From Erythrobacter sp. (GTDB taxonomy: Bacteria; Pseudomonadota; Alphaproteobacteria; Sphingomonadales; Sphingomonadaceae), in assembly GCA_009993635.1 (NCBI GenBank), contig JAACTC010000007.1, positions 1 through 64,000 of the forward strand: a stretch of 64,000 nucleotides of DNA. Reading direction: 5' to 3'. The notes under the pieces were generated by a model that worked only from the letters and a program-made list of their open reading frames with translations, ran no database searches and was not told the DNA's origin. This document shows positions 36,977-46,753 of this stretch, in pieces; within the stretch, counting starts at the first letter, position 1; each line of letters begins with the position of its first letter. Position numbers and translations under genes: made by a program.

Positions 36977-39004
36977 CTAGAACCGCGCGCGCACGCCGCC
37001 GAACACGGCGCGACGCTCAACCGGGTAGAAGATCGCCGAAGCAGGCGTTGCGGTGATCGCGGCGCTGATGTCGCCCACCGCCTTGCGGTCGAAGAGGTTG
37101 CGCGCATCCACGAACAGGTCGATCCCGTCGGTCAACGTGGCACCGGCGGTGAAGCCCACCAGCGCATAGCCATCGACCTGCAGGCTGTTGTCGTAATCGG
37201 CGAAAGGCCCATCGGGCACCCACTCGACATTGGGCGCAATGTGCAGGCCATCGGTGCCGAGACGCAGTTCTGCGCGATAGACATGCTCGGGCACCACCGG
37301 CAGGCGGTTGTCGCCATATTGCGGATCGTCTTCGAACCGGAAGTCGCTGTAGGTGTATATCTGACGCAGGCGTGCCCATGGCGTGAGATCGATCGACAGC
37401 GCCGCTTCGATGCCCTGGTGATAGGTTTCACCGGCGTTGAAGGTCGATGCGGGAATGTCCGGGCCCACGTTGAACTGCAGCAGCTCCCCGTCAATGTCCG
37501 CGCGATAGGCGGCCAGATCCCACTCCAGTATGCCCGCACGCCCGCGCGTGCCGATCTCTGCGGTCCACGCACGCTGCGGGTCGAGGTTCACGAAGCTGGC
37601 GATCTGCGCGACCTCGGCAAAGCCCGGAAATTCGACCGAGCGGCTGTAGTTGGCGAAAAGCTGGATGGCCTCGTTCGCCTCGAACAGCACGCCGAACTTG
37701 GGCGAGAACCCGTCGAAATCGGCGCGCCCGGTGATGTCGACCGCCCCGCCCGCAAAGCTGTTGAACAGCAGGCGCTGTTCGCGAAAACCATCGGCATAGA
37801 TCGCGCCTGCGATCAGCTGCAGCGGTGCGACCGGCCGGAAGCGGACTTCGCCATAGATGTTGGAGGTCGCAGCGCGCTGATCCGCATCGAAGGTCGGTGC
37901 GCCGCGCTGCCCGTTGATGTTCACGAAACGCTTCGCGTCGGTTTCGCCAAAGCGGGTCTCGCCGCCCAGCGTCAGCTCGAATGGACCCGTCGCGTAGTCG
38001 AACCGCGCATAGATGCCGCGATCGGTCGATTTGTAGTCGAGCACCTGGAAGATCGGGTGGTAGAGCGACTTGGCGTTGATGAACCCGCCAATGTCGAGCC
38101 GACCGTCACCGAACGAAAAACGCGTCCTGTTCTGCAGCCGGATCGAGTCGATGTCGCGCGCCTGATCGTTCGCAAAATTGCCGGTCTCTGGCGCAGTCAG
38201 CACCGTGGCAAGGTTCAGCGCACCGGGAATCTCCTGATCGATCGAATTGACGCTTGCGTAAAAGCGGTTCTCGATATTGTCCGCGACCTGCAGCCCGACA
38301 TTGCCGTGGAAGCGCAGCGAACTGCGCTTCGCATGGTCGCGGTCGCCTTCCGACGTGTCGTAGCTGATCGCGGCCCATGCGTCGCCGGGCCCGCTTTCGA
38401 CGCCATAGGATACGAGCCCACGATACATATCGAAGCTGCCGGCGTCGCCGCGCAGATAGAGCCCGCTGGCGCTCTGGCCCGTCGGCGTTACGCCATTCAC
38501 CGCACCGCCCAGCGTGCCCGAACCGAACCGCAGCGCATTGGCCCCGCGATAGACTTCGAGATATTCGAAGAAGATCGGCTCAAGCTCCTGAAAATCGCCA
38601 TTGTCGTCGGCCAGATTGATCGGCACGCCGTCCTGCAACAGCGTGAGTCCGCGCATGTGGAAGCCGCGCGACAGGCCCGAACCGCGGATCGAAATGCGCA
38701 CCTCCTGCCCGTAGCGCGGCTGGAGATAGACCCCGGGCGAGAACGCCAGCGCATCGCGCAGGGAGACGAGCGACTTGTCGGCATATTCGTCATAGGTGAC
38801 GACATCGGTGCCGCCCGGCGTTTGCGACGCACGCTCTTCGGCTTCGTTTGCCGCGCGTTCGCCGGTGACGATGATCGTCCGCTCGGGATCCTGTTCGGAC
38901 TCGGTTTCGGGGGTAGCCTCTGCGAAGGTTTCGGAAGTGTCTGCAAGCGCAGGCGAGGCGGCAGCCAGCATGGCTGCGCCCAGCGCAATATGGGAAATTT
39001 TCAC
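36977..39004 (-). CDS. TonB-dependent outer membrane receptor
   Basis: The 675-residue precursor has a signal sequence ending SPALAD, a plug with the TonB-box-like TIIVTGERA and the patterns RGSGLSRGFHMRGL and GTLGGAVNGVTPTG, and a C-terminal beta-barrel ending in RARF. A GTG start at 39004 with GGAG at 7-nt spacing is preferred over the upstream frame. The plug resembles FecA-type ferric receptors. The adjacent genes point to metal uptake, but the ligand is unknown. Confidence 0.92.
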   Translation of the reverse strand: MKISHIALGAAMLAAASPALADTSETFAEATPETESEQDPERTIIVTGERAANEAEERASQTPGGTDVVTYDEYADKSLVSLRDALAFSPGVYLQPRYGQEVRISIRGSGLSRGFHMRGLTLLQDGVPINLADDNGDFQELEPIFFEYLEVYRGANALRFGSGTLGGAVNGVTPTGQSASGLYLRGDAGSFDMYRGLVSYGVESGPGDAWAAISYDTSEGDRDHAKRSSLRFHGNVGLQVADNIENRFYASVNSIDQEIPGALNLATVLTAPETGNFANDQARDIDSIRLQNRTRFSFGDGRLDIGGFINAKSLYHPIFQVLDYKSTDRGIYARFDYATGPFELTLGGETRFGETDAKRFVNINGQRGAPTFDADQRAATSNIYGEVRFRPVAPLQLIAGAIYADGFREQRLLFNSFAGGAVDITGRADFDGFSPKFGVLFEANEAIQLFANYSRSVEFPGFAEVAQIASFVNLDPQRAWTAEIGTRGRAGILEWDLAAYRADIDGELLQFNVGPDIPASTFNAGETYHQGIEAALSIDLTPWARLRQIYTYSDFRFEDDPQYGDNRLPVVPEHVYRAELRLGTDGLHIAPNVEWVPDGPFADYDNSLQVDGYALVGFTAGATLTDGIDLFVDARNLFDRKAVGDISAAITATPASAIFYPVERRAVFGGVRARF

Positions 39005-39082
39005 GTTAAGTCTCCGATGCGCGGCACGCCCGGACATTCCAGCCCGAGCCGCGGCGCGCGTGATCTGAATGGTCTGGTGGGG

Positions 39083-39589
39083 TCAGATCGCCGGAGGCGG
39101 CCCGCGCAGCGGCGGGCGCAAAAAAGGCTGCGAGGGGAGAACCAGCGGCCGAATGGGCTTGAGGCCGAGCAGGACGGCATAGGCCACCTCCTCTGCCAGC
39201 ACGGCCTCACCGACCCAATGCAATGCGAGCTTCGCGGCGCTCGCGAGGGCGCAATGGCCATCGTTCGCGGTCACCGGCGCGGAATCGTCGCTGTCATGGC
39301 CCATTGCGGAATGGTCCATCGTGGCATGATCCATTGTGGCGTGGTCCATCGCCATGTGCCCCATTGCCGCATGGTCCATCGCCGCGCCTTGCTGCGGCTG
39401 CGGGGAGGACGCTGCGAGCGCGCGGGCCAGCGGATGGGTCTCGGGACAGACCGCGATGGTCGGCAGGCCGCCGTGTCCCGGCGCGATCATGTATCCAGCT
39501 GGGGCGAGCACGTTCACGCCGAAAGCCAGCAGCAGGATCGCAATCATCCTCCAGGGCGGCGATCGCCGAAAGTGCTGTAGCGGGGACAT
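39083..39589 (-). CDS. His/Met-rich membrane protein (DUF2946-like)
   Basis: The 168-residue protein has an N-terminal membrane segment (RMIAILLLAFGVNVLAPAG), a central run of about seven MDHAxM/MGHxAM repeats rich in His and Met, and a second hydrophobic region near the C-terminus. The His/Met repeats are a typical soft-metal (copper) binding feature. The gene precedes the TonB receptor by 78 nt in the same direction. Whether it is a copper chaperone or scavenger is inferred. Confidence 0.75.
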   Translation of the reverse strand: MSPLQHFRRSPPWRMIAILLLAFGVNVLAPAGYMIAPGHGGLPTIAVCPETHPLARALAASSPQPQQGAAMDHAAMGHMAMDHATMDHATMDHSAMGHDSDDSAPVTANDGHCALASAAKLALHWVGEAVLAEEVAYAVLLGLKPIRPLVLPSQPFLRPPLRGPPPAI

Positions 39590-39729
39590 CAGGCGCGTGC
39601 CCTACTTCGCCGGAACGGGCGCGTCACCATGAAACTGTCAGCGCGATGCCGGTCTTCGGTCTCTCAGCTTCAAATAGGCGGCAAGGCCCACGCCGGGCAA
39701 TACAGGCATGAGAAAAGCCCTGAGTGCCC

Positions 39730-40443
39730 TTACGGCCTGCCTTCGGCCAAGCCCATGTCGGCCCATGCCAGCTGGATCAGCTTGCGGGTCGCGCGTGCCG
39801 CCTCGTCCGCGTCGCGACTGGCGATGGCCCGGTACACCGCTTTGTGATCGCCAATGGAATCGCGCGGATTGGCCTGGTTCTTCTGCTTGAACCGCGTGGT
39901 GAGGCCAACGGCGGATTCGATGGACACCGAAAGCGCGATAAGGAAGCGATTGCCCCCGGCATCGAAAATCGCGGCGTGAAAGGCCCGGTCTGCCTCGCGT
40001 CCACCCTCCTGCGACAGGCCATGAGCCTCCATCGCGTCCAGCGCCCGTTCGATCGCGGCCAGAGACTGCGCGTCATGGTGCAACGCCGCCAGCGCGGCCG
40101 CGTGCGGCTCGATCATTTCGCGCAATTCGAACAGGTCGCGCACGAAGCCCGGGTCGGGATCGTCCGACAACATCCAGCCGAGAATATCGGGGTCGAGCAG
40201 GTTCCAGTGGCGCGGATCGCGCACATGGGTTCCGGCCTTGGGGCGGCTTTCGACCAGCCCCTTGGCCACCAGGCTGCGCATGGCTTCGCGATAGACGGTG
40301 CGAGAAACGCCGCGCGCCTCCGCCGCCTCGATCTCGCCCTTGAGGCCGCTGCCCGGCGGATGCCTGCCCTGCAGGATCTGCGTGCCGAGCTCGCGCGCGA
40401 TGATCTGGTTGATCCGTTCGCTGCGTGGTCGGCCATCTGCCAT
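39730..40443 (-). CDS. GntR/FadR-type regulator (FCD domain)
   Basis: The 237-residue protein has an N-terminal GntR winged helix (QIIARELGTQILQGRHPPGS and EARGVSRTVYREAMRSL). A C-terminal FCD ligand domain follows, with helices containing FVRDLFELREMIEPHAAALAA, DRAFHAAIF and IGDHKAVYRAI. His residues in these helices usually bind a metal and acid ligand. It is the last gene of the pentose oxidation operon, with a 4-nt gap after the sugar dehydrogenase, so it probably senses a pentonate or 2-keto acid and regulates this operon. Operator-like TTGTAnnAGTA motifs occur in two promoter regions of the locus. Confidence 0.92.
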   Translation of the reverse strand: MADGRPRSERINQIIARELGTQILQGRHPPGSGLKGEIEAAEARGVSRTVYREAMRSLVAKGLVESRPKAGTHVRDPRHWNLLDPDILGWMLSDDPDPGFVRDLFELREMIEPHAAALAALHHDAQSLAAIERALDAMEAHGLSQEGGREADRAFHAAIFDAGGNRFLIALSVSIESAVGLTTRFKQKNQANPRDSIGDHKAVYRAIASRDADEAARATRKLIQLAWADMGLAEGRP

Positions 40444-40447
40444 CGGG

Positions 40448-41398
40448 TCAGCTCTCGTCGTAAAAAGGCTCTACGTTCCGGCGTTCGCCGCACAGAAACG
40501 CATCGGCGACAAGGCGCAGCGGCGCAAGGTCTACGTCGCTGCGGCCGCTGGCGACCAGATCGACGAAATGCCGGTACAGCGCGCGATATTCGTTCGAGTC
40601 CTCCAGGTCCACGGCCTGCCCATCGATGGACAAAGCATTGCCACCCTCGCCCAGCAGTAGCGATCCGTCTTTGGTCTGGACGGAAATATCCCAGGTTTGC
40701 GGGCCGGTCTGCAGGAAGTCGAACTCCGCGCACACCGGCGTACCCGATGCGGTCGCCATGTCGAGCACCGCTTCGATGGGTGCCTGCCGGTTCTCCGGAA
40801 ATGCGAGTTGCGCCGCGGTGACGCGAATGGCTTCGGGCACGATGTGGGTGAGGATCGACAGCGCGTTGATGCCCGGGTCGAACACCCCGAACCCGCCGGG
40901 TTGCCAGATCCAGTCCTGCCCCGGATGCCAGACGCGCACATCCTCTTTCCAGTCGATCCGAATGCTCTCGATGGTCCGGTCGGCCAGCCAGCTGCGTGCA
41001 CGCTCTACGGCGGTGCCGCCTCGCGAATGCCATGAGGCGAACAGGGTTACGCCAGCACTGCGGGCGACCGCGTTCAACGCTTCCACCTCCGACAGCGTCG
41101 TGCCCGGCGGCTTTTCCATGAAGACATGCTTACCCGCCAGCAGCGCCTGCCGGGCTGCCGCATAGCGGACCTGCGGCGGCTGGCACAGGACGACTGCCTG
41201 CAGATCGGCCTGCTTCGCCAGCATCTCCCCGATATCGTGATAGTTCGCCACGCCGGGATGCTCCGCCCCGCGACTGGCGACTGCGACCAGTTCGATCCCA
41301 TCGGTATGCGCGATGGCAGGCAGGTGCTGGTCGCGCGCGATCTTGCCGAGCCCGACAAGGCCGAGCTTCACGGTTCCGGAGGCTGCATTTGCGATCAC
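40448..41398 (-). CDS. Gfo/Idh/MocA sugar 1-dehydrogenase
   Basis: The 316-residue NAD(P) enzyme opens KLGLVGLGKIARDQHLPAI, with the sugar-dehydrogenase pattern EKPPGTTLSEVEAL and WHPGQDWIWQPGGFGVFDPGI. The last motif is typical of the D-galactose/L-arabinose 1-dehydrogenase subgroup rather than inositol dehydrogenases. It oxidises the sugar at C1 to the lactone, the first step of an oxidative pathway. The start overlaps the stop of the FAH gene (ATGA). The natural sugar is probably L-arabinose or another pentose; galactose is possible. Confidence 0.86.
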   Translation of the reverse strand: MIANAASGTVKLGLVGLGKIARDQHLPAIAHTDGIELVAVASRGAEHPGVANYHDIGEMLAKQADLQAVVLCQPPQVRYAAARQALLAGKHVFMEKPPGTTLSEVEALNAVARSAGVTLFASWHSRGGTAVERARSWLADRTIESIRIDWKEDVRVWHPGQDWIWQPGGFGVFDPGINALSILTHIVPEAIRVTAAQLAFPENRQAPIEAVLDMATASGTPVCAEFDFLQTGPQTWDISVQTKDGSLLLGEGGNALSIDGQAVDLEDSNEYRALYRHFVDLVASGRSDVDLAPLRLVADAFLCGERRNVEPFYDES

Positions 41399-42369
41399 AA
41401 AGCCTTCGCCTGTGCAAGCGGGGCAGGTGTGCCCGTTTCGAGAGCATTGGAGACCGGCATCCGGAAAGGTTCAGCCGTTATCTCGAACCGGTCGCCATCC
41501 TGCGCGGTCACGCCATCGGCGTAGGACAGGGTTGCGGTGCCGAAGAAATGGACGTGGATATCCCCCGGACGGCGGAACGGGGCGTTCTTGAAATGGTGGT
41601 GCTCTAAGTTGGCGATCGTGTGCGACATGTTCGCCTCGCCCGAGACGAAAGGCTTCTCCCACACCACCTCGTCGCCGCGCAGAATGCGGCTGGTGCCTTC
41701 CACGTGGTCTGGCAAATCGCCCAGCAGCAGCTCCGGCCCCAAGGCCGCAGGGCGCAGCTTGGAATGGGCGAGCCACAGGTAATTGACCTGTTCGGTCACG
41801 TGGTCGGAAAATTCGTTGCCCAGAGCGAAACCCAAGCGGCGCGGCTGGCCTTCGTCGTCGATGATGTAGATGCCGGCAATCTCCGGCTCCTCTCCACCGT
41901 CGCCCGCGAAGGCGGGGCGAACCAGAGCTTCACCCGGGGCGACCAGAATCGATCCATCGCCCTTGTAAAACCATTCGGGCTGCGCGCCCTCGCCGCTTTC
42001 GGACTTGCCACCCTCCAGCCCCATAAGGAACATGCGCATGCTATCGGTCGCGGTGCCCGCAGCCGCCGCCTTGTGCATGGAGTCGCGCCCCTCGGCAGAG
42101 CCCAGATGGGTCAGCCCGGTACCGCTGACCAGCAGATGCGCGTCGTCGGGATGGTCGATGGGCGACAGCAGGCGGACCGATTGCAGGTCCACTCGCTCCC
42201 CGCGCCGCGCCTCTGCCAGATCGGCCAGCGCCGTGCCTTCGGCCAGACACTGGCGAGCCAGATCATAGACCGAGGCCGTCTCGTTCAGGAGGTGGGCAAC
42301 CCCCTCGTCATCGAGCAGCGCCACCCCGCGCTGCCCGTCCTGTTCGAATTGGATCAGGCTGGGCGTCAC
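41395..42369 (-). CDS. FAH-family 2-keto-3-deoxypentonate dehydratase (AraD1/GguC-like)
   Basis: The 324-residue protein belongs to the fumarylacetoacetate hydrolase superfamily; metal-binding residues are in EIAGIYIIDDEGQPRRLGFALGNEFSDH. In pentose oxidation operons this family dehydrates 2-keto-3-deoxypentonate to 2-oxoglutarate semialdehyde. The GTG start at 42369 overlaps the stop of the dehydrogenase gene upstream (GTGA), and its own stop overlaps the next gene (ATGA). The pathway position is a strong argument; the substrate stereochemistry is not settled. Confidence 0.85.
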   Translation of the reverse strand: MTPSLIQFEQDGQRGVALLDDEGVAHLLNETASVYDLARQCLAEGTALADLAEARRGERVDLQSVRLLSPIDHPDDAHLLVSGTGLTHLGSAEGRDSMHKAAAAGTATDSMRMFLMGLEGGKSESGEGAQPEWFYKGDGSILVAPGEALVRPAFAGDGGEEPEIAGIYIIDDEGQPRRLGFALGNEFSDHVTEQVNYLWLAHSKLRPAALGPELLLGDLPDHVEGTSRILRGDEVVWEKPFVSGEANMSHTIANLEHHHFKNAPFRRPGDIHVHFFGTATLSYADGVTAQDGDRFEITAEPFRMPVSNALETGTPAPLAQAKAL

Positions 42370-43946
42370 TGTGCCAACTCCATCCGGCCATCCACCCGCC
42401 GTGGGATGTTTAGCGGATTGGCCTGCCGCAGCGCGGGCGGCAGCAGGCCCTCGGGCGTGTCCTGATAGCAGACGGGGCGGACGAAGCGCATCATCGCCAG
42501 CGTACCGACAGACGTGGTGCGCGTGTCGGTGGTTGCCGGGAAGGGCCCGCCATGGATCATTGCGCGGCACACTTCGACCCCGGTGGGCCAGCCGTTGAAC
42601 AGCACTCGGCCGCAGCGGTCGCGGGCGACGGGCAGCAGTTCGGCCACCGAAGGCTCGTCTTCCGGTTCGCTCTGGAAGGTGATGGTCAGCTGGCCTTCCA
42701 TCGCTGCCAGAACCGCGCGCATCTGCGCCAGATCGCTGCATTGGACGATAATCGACGCCGCGCCGAACACCTCATCCGACAGCGCGGAATCGGCGAGGAA
42801 ATCCTCCCCCGAAACGGCGAAGACGGCTGCGGTGCACTGGTTCGGGCCATCGCCCTTGCCACCCGTGGCAACGCGGTTTGTGGCGCGGTGATCGTCAAGC
42901 CGCGACACGGCGGCTTCGTAATTGCGGTGAATGTCCTGCGTCAGCATCACGGCGGGCTGGCCTGCGGAAAGCGCCTCGGATGCGGCGCGCACGAATTCCT
43001 CGTAACCCTCTCCGCCCAAAGTCAGCACGATGCCGGGATTGGTGCAGAACTGGCCCGCGCCCATGGTGAGCGATCCGGCAAACCCTTCCCCCAGCGCGGT
43101 CGCCCGCTTGGCGAGCGCCTCGGGCATCAGGCACACCGGATTGATGCTGCTCATTTCCGCGTAGACGGGGATCGGTACTTCGCGGCTCGCCGCGATCTTT
43201 GCGAGAGCAAGGCCGCCGCCGCGCGAACCGGTCAAGCCGACCGCTGCGATGCGCGGATCGCGCACCAGCGCCTCGCCCAGGGCATTGGCAGTGCCGGGCA
43301 GGTAGGAGAACACGCCTTCGTGAAGCCCGCTTTTGGCTACCGCGCTGCGCACGGCCCGCGCGACCAGTTCGCCCGTGCCGGGATGGGCTGGATGGCCCTT
43401 CACCACCACGGGACAGCCCGCCGCCAGCGCCGATGCGGTGTCGCCCCCCGCGACCGAAAAGGCGAGCGGAAAATTGGATGCACCGAACACCGCGACCGGG
43501 CCGACCGCCTGGTTCGCACGGCGCAGATCGGCACGCGGTGGCTGGCGATCGGGCATCGCCGGGTCGATCGTGGCATCGAGCCACAGTCCCTGCCGAACCT
43601 CCTCGGCGAACAGGCGCAGCTGGTTGCAGGTGCGCCCCCGCTCCCCTTCCAGCCGGGCGCGCGGCAGGCCGCTTTCCGCCATTGCGGTGACGATCAGATC
43701 GTCGCCGATATCCATGATCGCATCGGCGGCGGCTTCCAGAAACGCGCCGCGCGCTTCCGGCTCCAGATCGGCAAAGCCCTGCGCCGCTTGCGCTGCCAGC
43801 TTGCAGACGGCATCGACGTGGGATTCATCGGCTTCGGCAAAGGCACCGTCCAGCGCCTCGCCCGTGGTGGGATTGTGTGCGGTGAAAGTGCTGCTGCCGC
43901 TCTCTTCGCGCGCGCCGATCAGAATGGCGCCGTTGGGATGGGTCAT
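42366..43946 (-). CDS. 2-oxoglutarate semialdehyde dehydrogenase (KGSADH)
   Basis: The 526-residue ALDH has the catalytic Cys at 301 in GAGQFCTNPG and Glu 264 in VYAEMSS. Length, the N-terminal extension and sequence context are those of 2,5-dioxopentanoate dehydrogenases. It would oxidise the semialdehyde to 2-oxoglutarate, linking the pathway to the TCA cycle. It has a GGAG ribosome binding site and is translationally coupled to the FAH gene. Confidence 0.92.
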   Translation of the reverse strand: MTHPNGAILIGAREESGSSTFTAHNPTTGEALDGAFAEADESHVDAVCKLAAQAAQGFADLEPEARGAFLEAAADAIMDIGDDLIVTAMAESGLPRARLEGERGRTCNQLRLFAEEVRQGLWLDATIDPAMPDRQPPRADLRRANQAVGPVAVFGASNFPLAFSVAGGDTASALAAGCPVVVKGHPAHPGTGELVARAVRSAVAKSGLHEGVFSYLPGTANALGEALVRDPRIAAVGLTGSRGGGLALAKIAASREVPIPVYAEMSSINPVCLMPEALAKRATALGEGFAGSLTMGAGQFCTNPGIVLTLGGEGYEEFVRAASEALSAGQPAVMLTQDIHRNYEAAVSRLDDHRATNRVATGGKGDGPNQCTAAVFAVSGEDFLADSALSDEVFGAASIIVQCSDLAQMRAVLAAMEGQLTITFQSEPEDEPSVAELLPVARDRCGRVLFNGWPTGVEVCRAMIHGGPFPATTDTRTTSVGTLAMMRFVRPVCYQDTPEGLLPPALRQANPLNIPRRVDGRMELAQ

Positions 43947-43976
43947 GGGATTAAGCTCCGCAAATTCGTGTGAGTA

Positions 43977-45779
43977 TCAGTGGCTGTCGCGCGGCAGACC
44001 GCGCGTCTGCGCGATGCGCTGGAATTTCTCCGCGCCTTCGAGGATCGCGCCGTCGCCCATCTGGCCGGTCAGGCCGCGTTGGATTTCCTGCCAAGGTGTC
44101 TGCGAAGCGGGGAACTGGTAACCGCCCTCGTCTGCCAGAGCCGTGCGGCGGGCGGCGAGCTCTTCATCGGAAAGAAGCACGTCGACCCTGCCCCGGCGCA
44201 GGTCGATGCGGATCCGATCGCCGGATTTGAGAAGCGCCAGTCCGCCTCCAGCTGCTGCTTCGGGCGAAGCGTTAAGGATCGACGGGCTGCCGCTGGTGCC
44301 CGATTGGCGTCCGTCGCCCATGCAGGGCAGGTTTTCCACGCCTTCGCGAAGCAGGTGCGCGGGCGCGCGCATGTTCACGACTTCGGCAGAGCCGGGATAG
44401 CCGATTGGCCCCGCACCGCGCATCACCAGCACGGTGCTCGCATCGATGCCGCTGTCGGGATCGTCGATGCGGGCGTGATAGTCTTCCGGCCCGTCGAACA
44501 CCATCACCGGGCCTTCGAAGGCGTCGGGATCTTCGGCATCGGACAGGTAACGCTTCCGGAAATCGTCGGAGATCACGCTGCGCTTCATAATCGCGCTGTC
44601 GAACAGGTTGCCGGTCAGCACCAAGAAGCCCGCATTGTCGCGCAGCGGATCGTCGAGCGACCGGATGACACGCTCGTCCTCAATCGACACCTCGCGGCAA
44701 TTCTCCCCGATGGAGCGGCCGTTGACTGTCTGCGCACCTTCGCGGATCAGCCCTGCTTTCAGCAACTGGGCGATAACCGCAGGCACCCCGCCGGCGCGGT
44801 AGTAGTCCTCGCCCAGATATTCGCCTGCGGGTTGCAGGTTCACCAGCAGCGGCACGTCGTGCCCGAATTCCTGCCAATCCTGCATCGTCAGCTCGACCCC
44901 CATGTGGCGGGCGATGGCGGCGAGGTGGATCGGCGCGTTGGTTGATCCGCCGATGGCGGTGTTCACCACGATAGCGTTCAGGAACGCCTCGCGCGTCATG
45001 ATGTCCGCGGGGGTGAGGTCTTCGCGCACCATATCGACGATGCGCTTGCCCGTACGATAGGCGTTCTCCTGCCGGTCGCGATAGGGAGCGGGGATTGCGG
45101 CGGAACCGGGCAGGCTCATGCCCAGCGCCTCGGTCAGCGAATTCATCGTCGTGGCGGTGCCCATCGTGTTGCAATAGCCGGTGGACGGCGCGCTCGAGGC
45201 GACCAGCTTCACGAAGCCGTCCTGATCGATTTCCCCCCGGCTGAGCATCTCGCGCGCTTTCCACACGATGGTGCCGGAGCCCGTCCGCTCCCCCTTGTGC
45301 CAGCCGTTCAGCATCGGACCTACCGAAAGGGCGATGGCGGGAATGTTGACTGTGGCCGCCGCCATCAGCGCGGCGGGCGTCGTCTTGTCGCACCCGATGG
45401 TCAGCACCACGCCATCCAGCGGATAGCCGTGCAGAACCTCGACCAGCCCGAGATAAGAGAGGTTGCGATCCAGCCCCGCCGTGGGCCGCTTGCCCGTTTC
45501 CTGGATGGGATGGACGGGGAACTCGATGGCGATCCCGCCAGCTTCTCGAATGCCCTCGCGCACGCGCTCTGCCAGCACCAGATGATGCCGGTTGCACGGC
45601 GACAGGTCGCTACCGGTCTGCGCGATGCCGATAATCGGGCGGCCAGACCTCAGCTCCTCCGCCGTCAGGCCGAAATTAAGATACCGCTCCAGATAGAGCG
45701 CAGTCATGTCGATGTTGTCGGGATTGTCGAACCAGGCCGCCGAACGCAGCTTGCGCTCGTTGGGGTCGTGCGATGCCAT
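43977..45779 (-). CDS. IlvD/Edd-family pentonate dehydratase
   Basis: The 600-residue protein has the three conserved cluster-ligating Cys of the IlvD/Edd family: Cys62 in [10 protein letters not shown], Cys130 in IGCDKTTP, and Cys203 in [11 protein letters not shown]-arabonate and D-xylonate dehydratases form one subgroup of this length and context. It would convert pentonate to 2-keto-3-deoxypentonate. The ATG at 45779 has AGGGA upstream. It leads the five-gene operon and is divergent from the lactonase with 89 nt between. Confidence 0.92.
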   Translation of the reverse strand: MASHDPNERKLRSAAWFDNPDNIDMTALYLERYLNFGLTAEELRSGRPIIGIAQTGSDLSPCNRHHLVLAERVREGIREAGGIAIEFPVHPIQETGKRPTAGLDRNLSYLGLVEVLHGYPLDGVVLTIGCDKTTPAALMAAATVNIPAIALSVGPMLNGWHKGERTGSGTIVWKAREMLSRGEIDQDGFVKLVASSAPSTGYCNTMGTATTMNSLTEALGMSLPGSAAIPAPYRDRQENAYRTGKRIVDMVREDLTPADIMTREAFLNAIVVNTAIGGSTNAPIHLAAIARHMGVELTMQDWQEFGHDVPLLVNLQPAGEYLGEDYYRAGGVPAVIAQLLKAGLIREGAQTVNGRSIGENCREVSIEDERVIRSLDDPLRDNAGFLVLTGNLFDSAIMKRSVISDDFRKRYLSDAEDPDAFEGPVMVFDGPEDYHARIDDPDSGIDASTVLVMRGAGPIGYPGSAEVVNMRAPAHLLREGVENLPCMGDGRQSGTSGSPSILNASPEAAAGGGLALLKSGDRIRIDLRRGRVDVLLSDEELAARRTALADEGGYQFPASQTPWQEIQRGLTGQMGDGAILEGAEKFQRIAQTRGLPRDSH

Positions 45780-45819
45780 TGCGTTAGTCCCTGTAGTTGT
45801 CCAGTTGACGCTCCGGATA

Positions 45820-45830
45820 TACTCATACAA
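45820..45830 (-). promoter_or_regulatory. candidate GntR/FCD operator, pentose oxidation promoter region
   Basis: On the minus strand TTGTATGAGTA matches the FCD-type half-site pattern TnGTnnnACnA at 5 of 6 positions and matches the motif at 60207-60217 at 9 of 11. It lies within the 89-nt divergent region between dehydratase and lactonase. A weaker relative, TCGTGTGAGTA, is at 43966-43976. Confidence 0.55.
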
Positions 45831-45868
45831 ATAGGATTTCAAGCGAGGTCAGGGGCGAAGGAAGAGAT

Positions 45869-46735
45869 ATGACCAAGGTCGAAATCGCGTGGCGCGCGGG
45901 CACCTTGCTGGGCGAAGGTCCGGTGTGGCTGGAAGAGCGGCAGCGGCTGGCATTCGTCGATATCAAGGGCGGGCGCATCTGCCTGTTCGACCCGGTGGGC
46001 GGCACGGGAGAGGACCTTCCCTGCACCGGCCAGCCGAGCTTTATCTATCCTTCGGAAAAGCCGGGCGAACTGGTCTACGGATCGAACCGTTCGCTGCGGC
46101 GGATCGCCGCCGATGGCACCGACACTCTGCTACGCGACATTCCCGCGCCGGAGGGAACGCGCACGAACGATGCCGCGGTGGACCCGGCCGGGCGCCTGTG
46201 GCTGGGAATGTCGCACGATGCGGAGACCGATCCGCTGGGCGGGCTCTACCTGTTCGACGCCGGGCGCATCGGCCAGGTGCTGGGCGATGTCGTGGTACCC
46301 AATGGCCCGGCCATATCCGCCGATGGCATGCTGCTCTACCATGTCGATTCCCCCCGGCGCACGATCTGGCGCTACCGCATTTCGGCAGACGGCACGCTGG
46401 TAGATGGACAGGTGCACATCCGCATCGCGGAAGAGGACGGCTACCCCGATGGCGTCGTGCTCGACAGCGAGGGCTGCCTGTGGGTCTGCCTGTGGCAGGG
46501 CTGGGGCCTGAGGCGCCACGATTCGTCCGGCAGGATGATGCAGCACATCGCCCTGCCCTGCGCACGGGTGACCAAGCTGGCCTTTGGCGGAGCGGACCTG
46601 ACCACCGCCTACGTGACGACGGCGCGCAACGGGCTGTCGGAAGCCGAACTGGAAGAACAGCCCGATGCAGGCAGCCTGTTCGCGTTCGATCCGGGCGTCA
46701 GCGGCCTGCCTGCGGTGCCGGTGAAAACCGACTGA
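45869..46735 (+). CDS. SMP-30/gluconolactonase family sugar lactonase
   Basis: The 288-residue six-bladed propeller has the family signatures LLGEGPVWLEERQRLAFVD, RTNDAAVDPAGRLWLG, VVPNGPAISADG and DGYPDGVVLDSEGCLWV, which carry the metal-binding Glu, Asn and Asp residues. It hydrolyses a sugar lactone to the aldonic acid, here most likely the pentonolactone from the sugar 1-dehydrogenase. The ribosome binding site is AAGGAAGAG. It is divergent from the dehydratase. Confidence 0.9.
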   Translation: MTKVEIAWRAGTLLGEGPVWLEERQRLAFVDIKGGRICLFDPVGGTGEDLPCTGQPSFIYPSEKPGELVYGSNRSLRRIAADGTDTLLRDIPAPEGTRTNDAAVDPAGRLWLGMSHDAETDPLGGLYLFDAGRIGQVLGDVVVPNGPAISADGMLLYHVDSPRRTIWRYRISADGTLVDGQVHIRIAEEDGYPDGVVLDSEGCLWVCLWQGWGLRRHDSSGRMMQHIALPCARVTKLAFGGADLTTAYVTTARNGLSEAELEEQPDAGSLFAFDPGVSGLPAVPVKTD

Positions 46736-46753
46736 CCCCGCGCGGCGGAAGCC

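Noticed and set aside
36968..39580. 870-codon open frame on the plus strand
   Set aside because: It runs antisense to the TonB receptor and its neighbours and has no recognisable domain.
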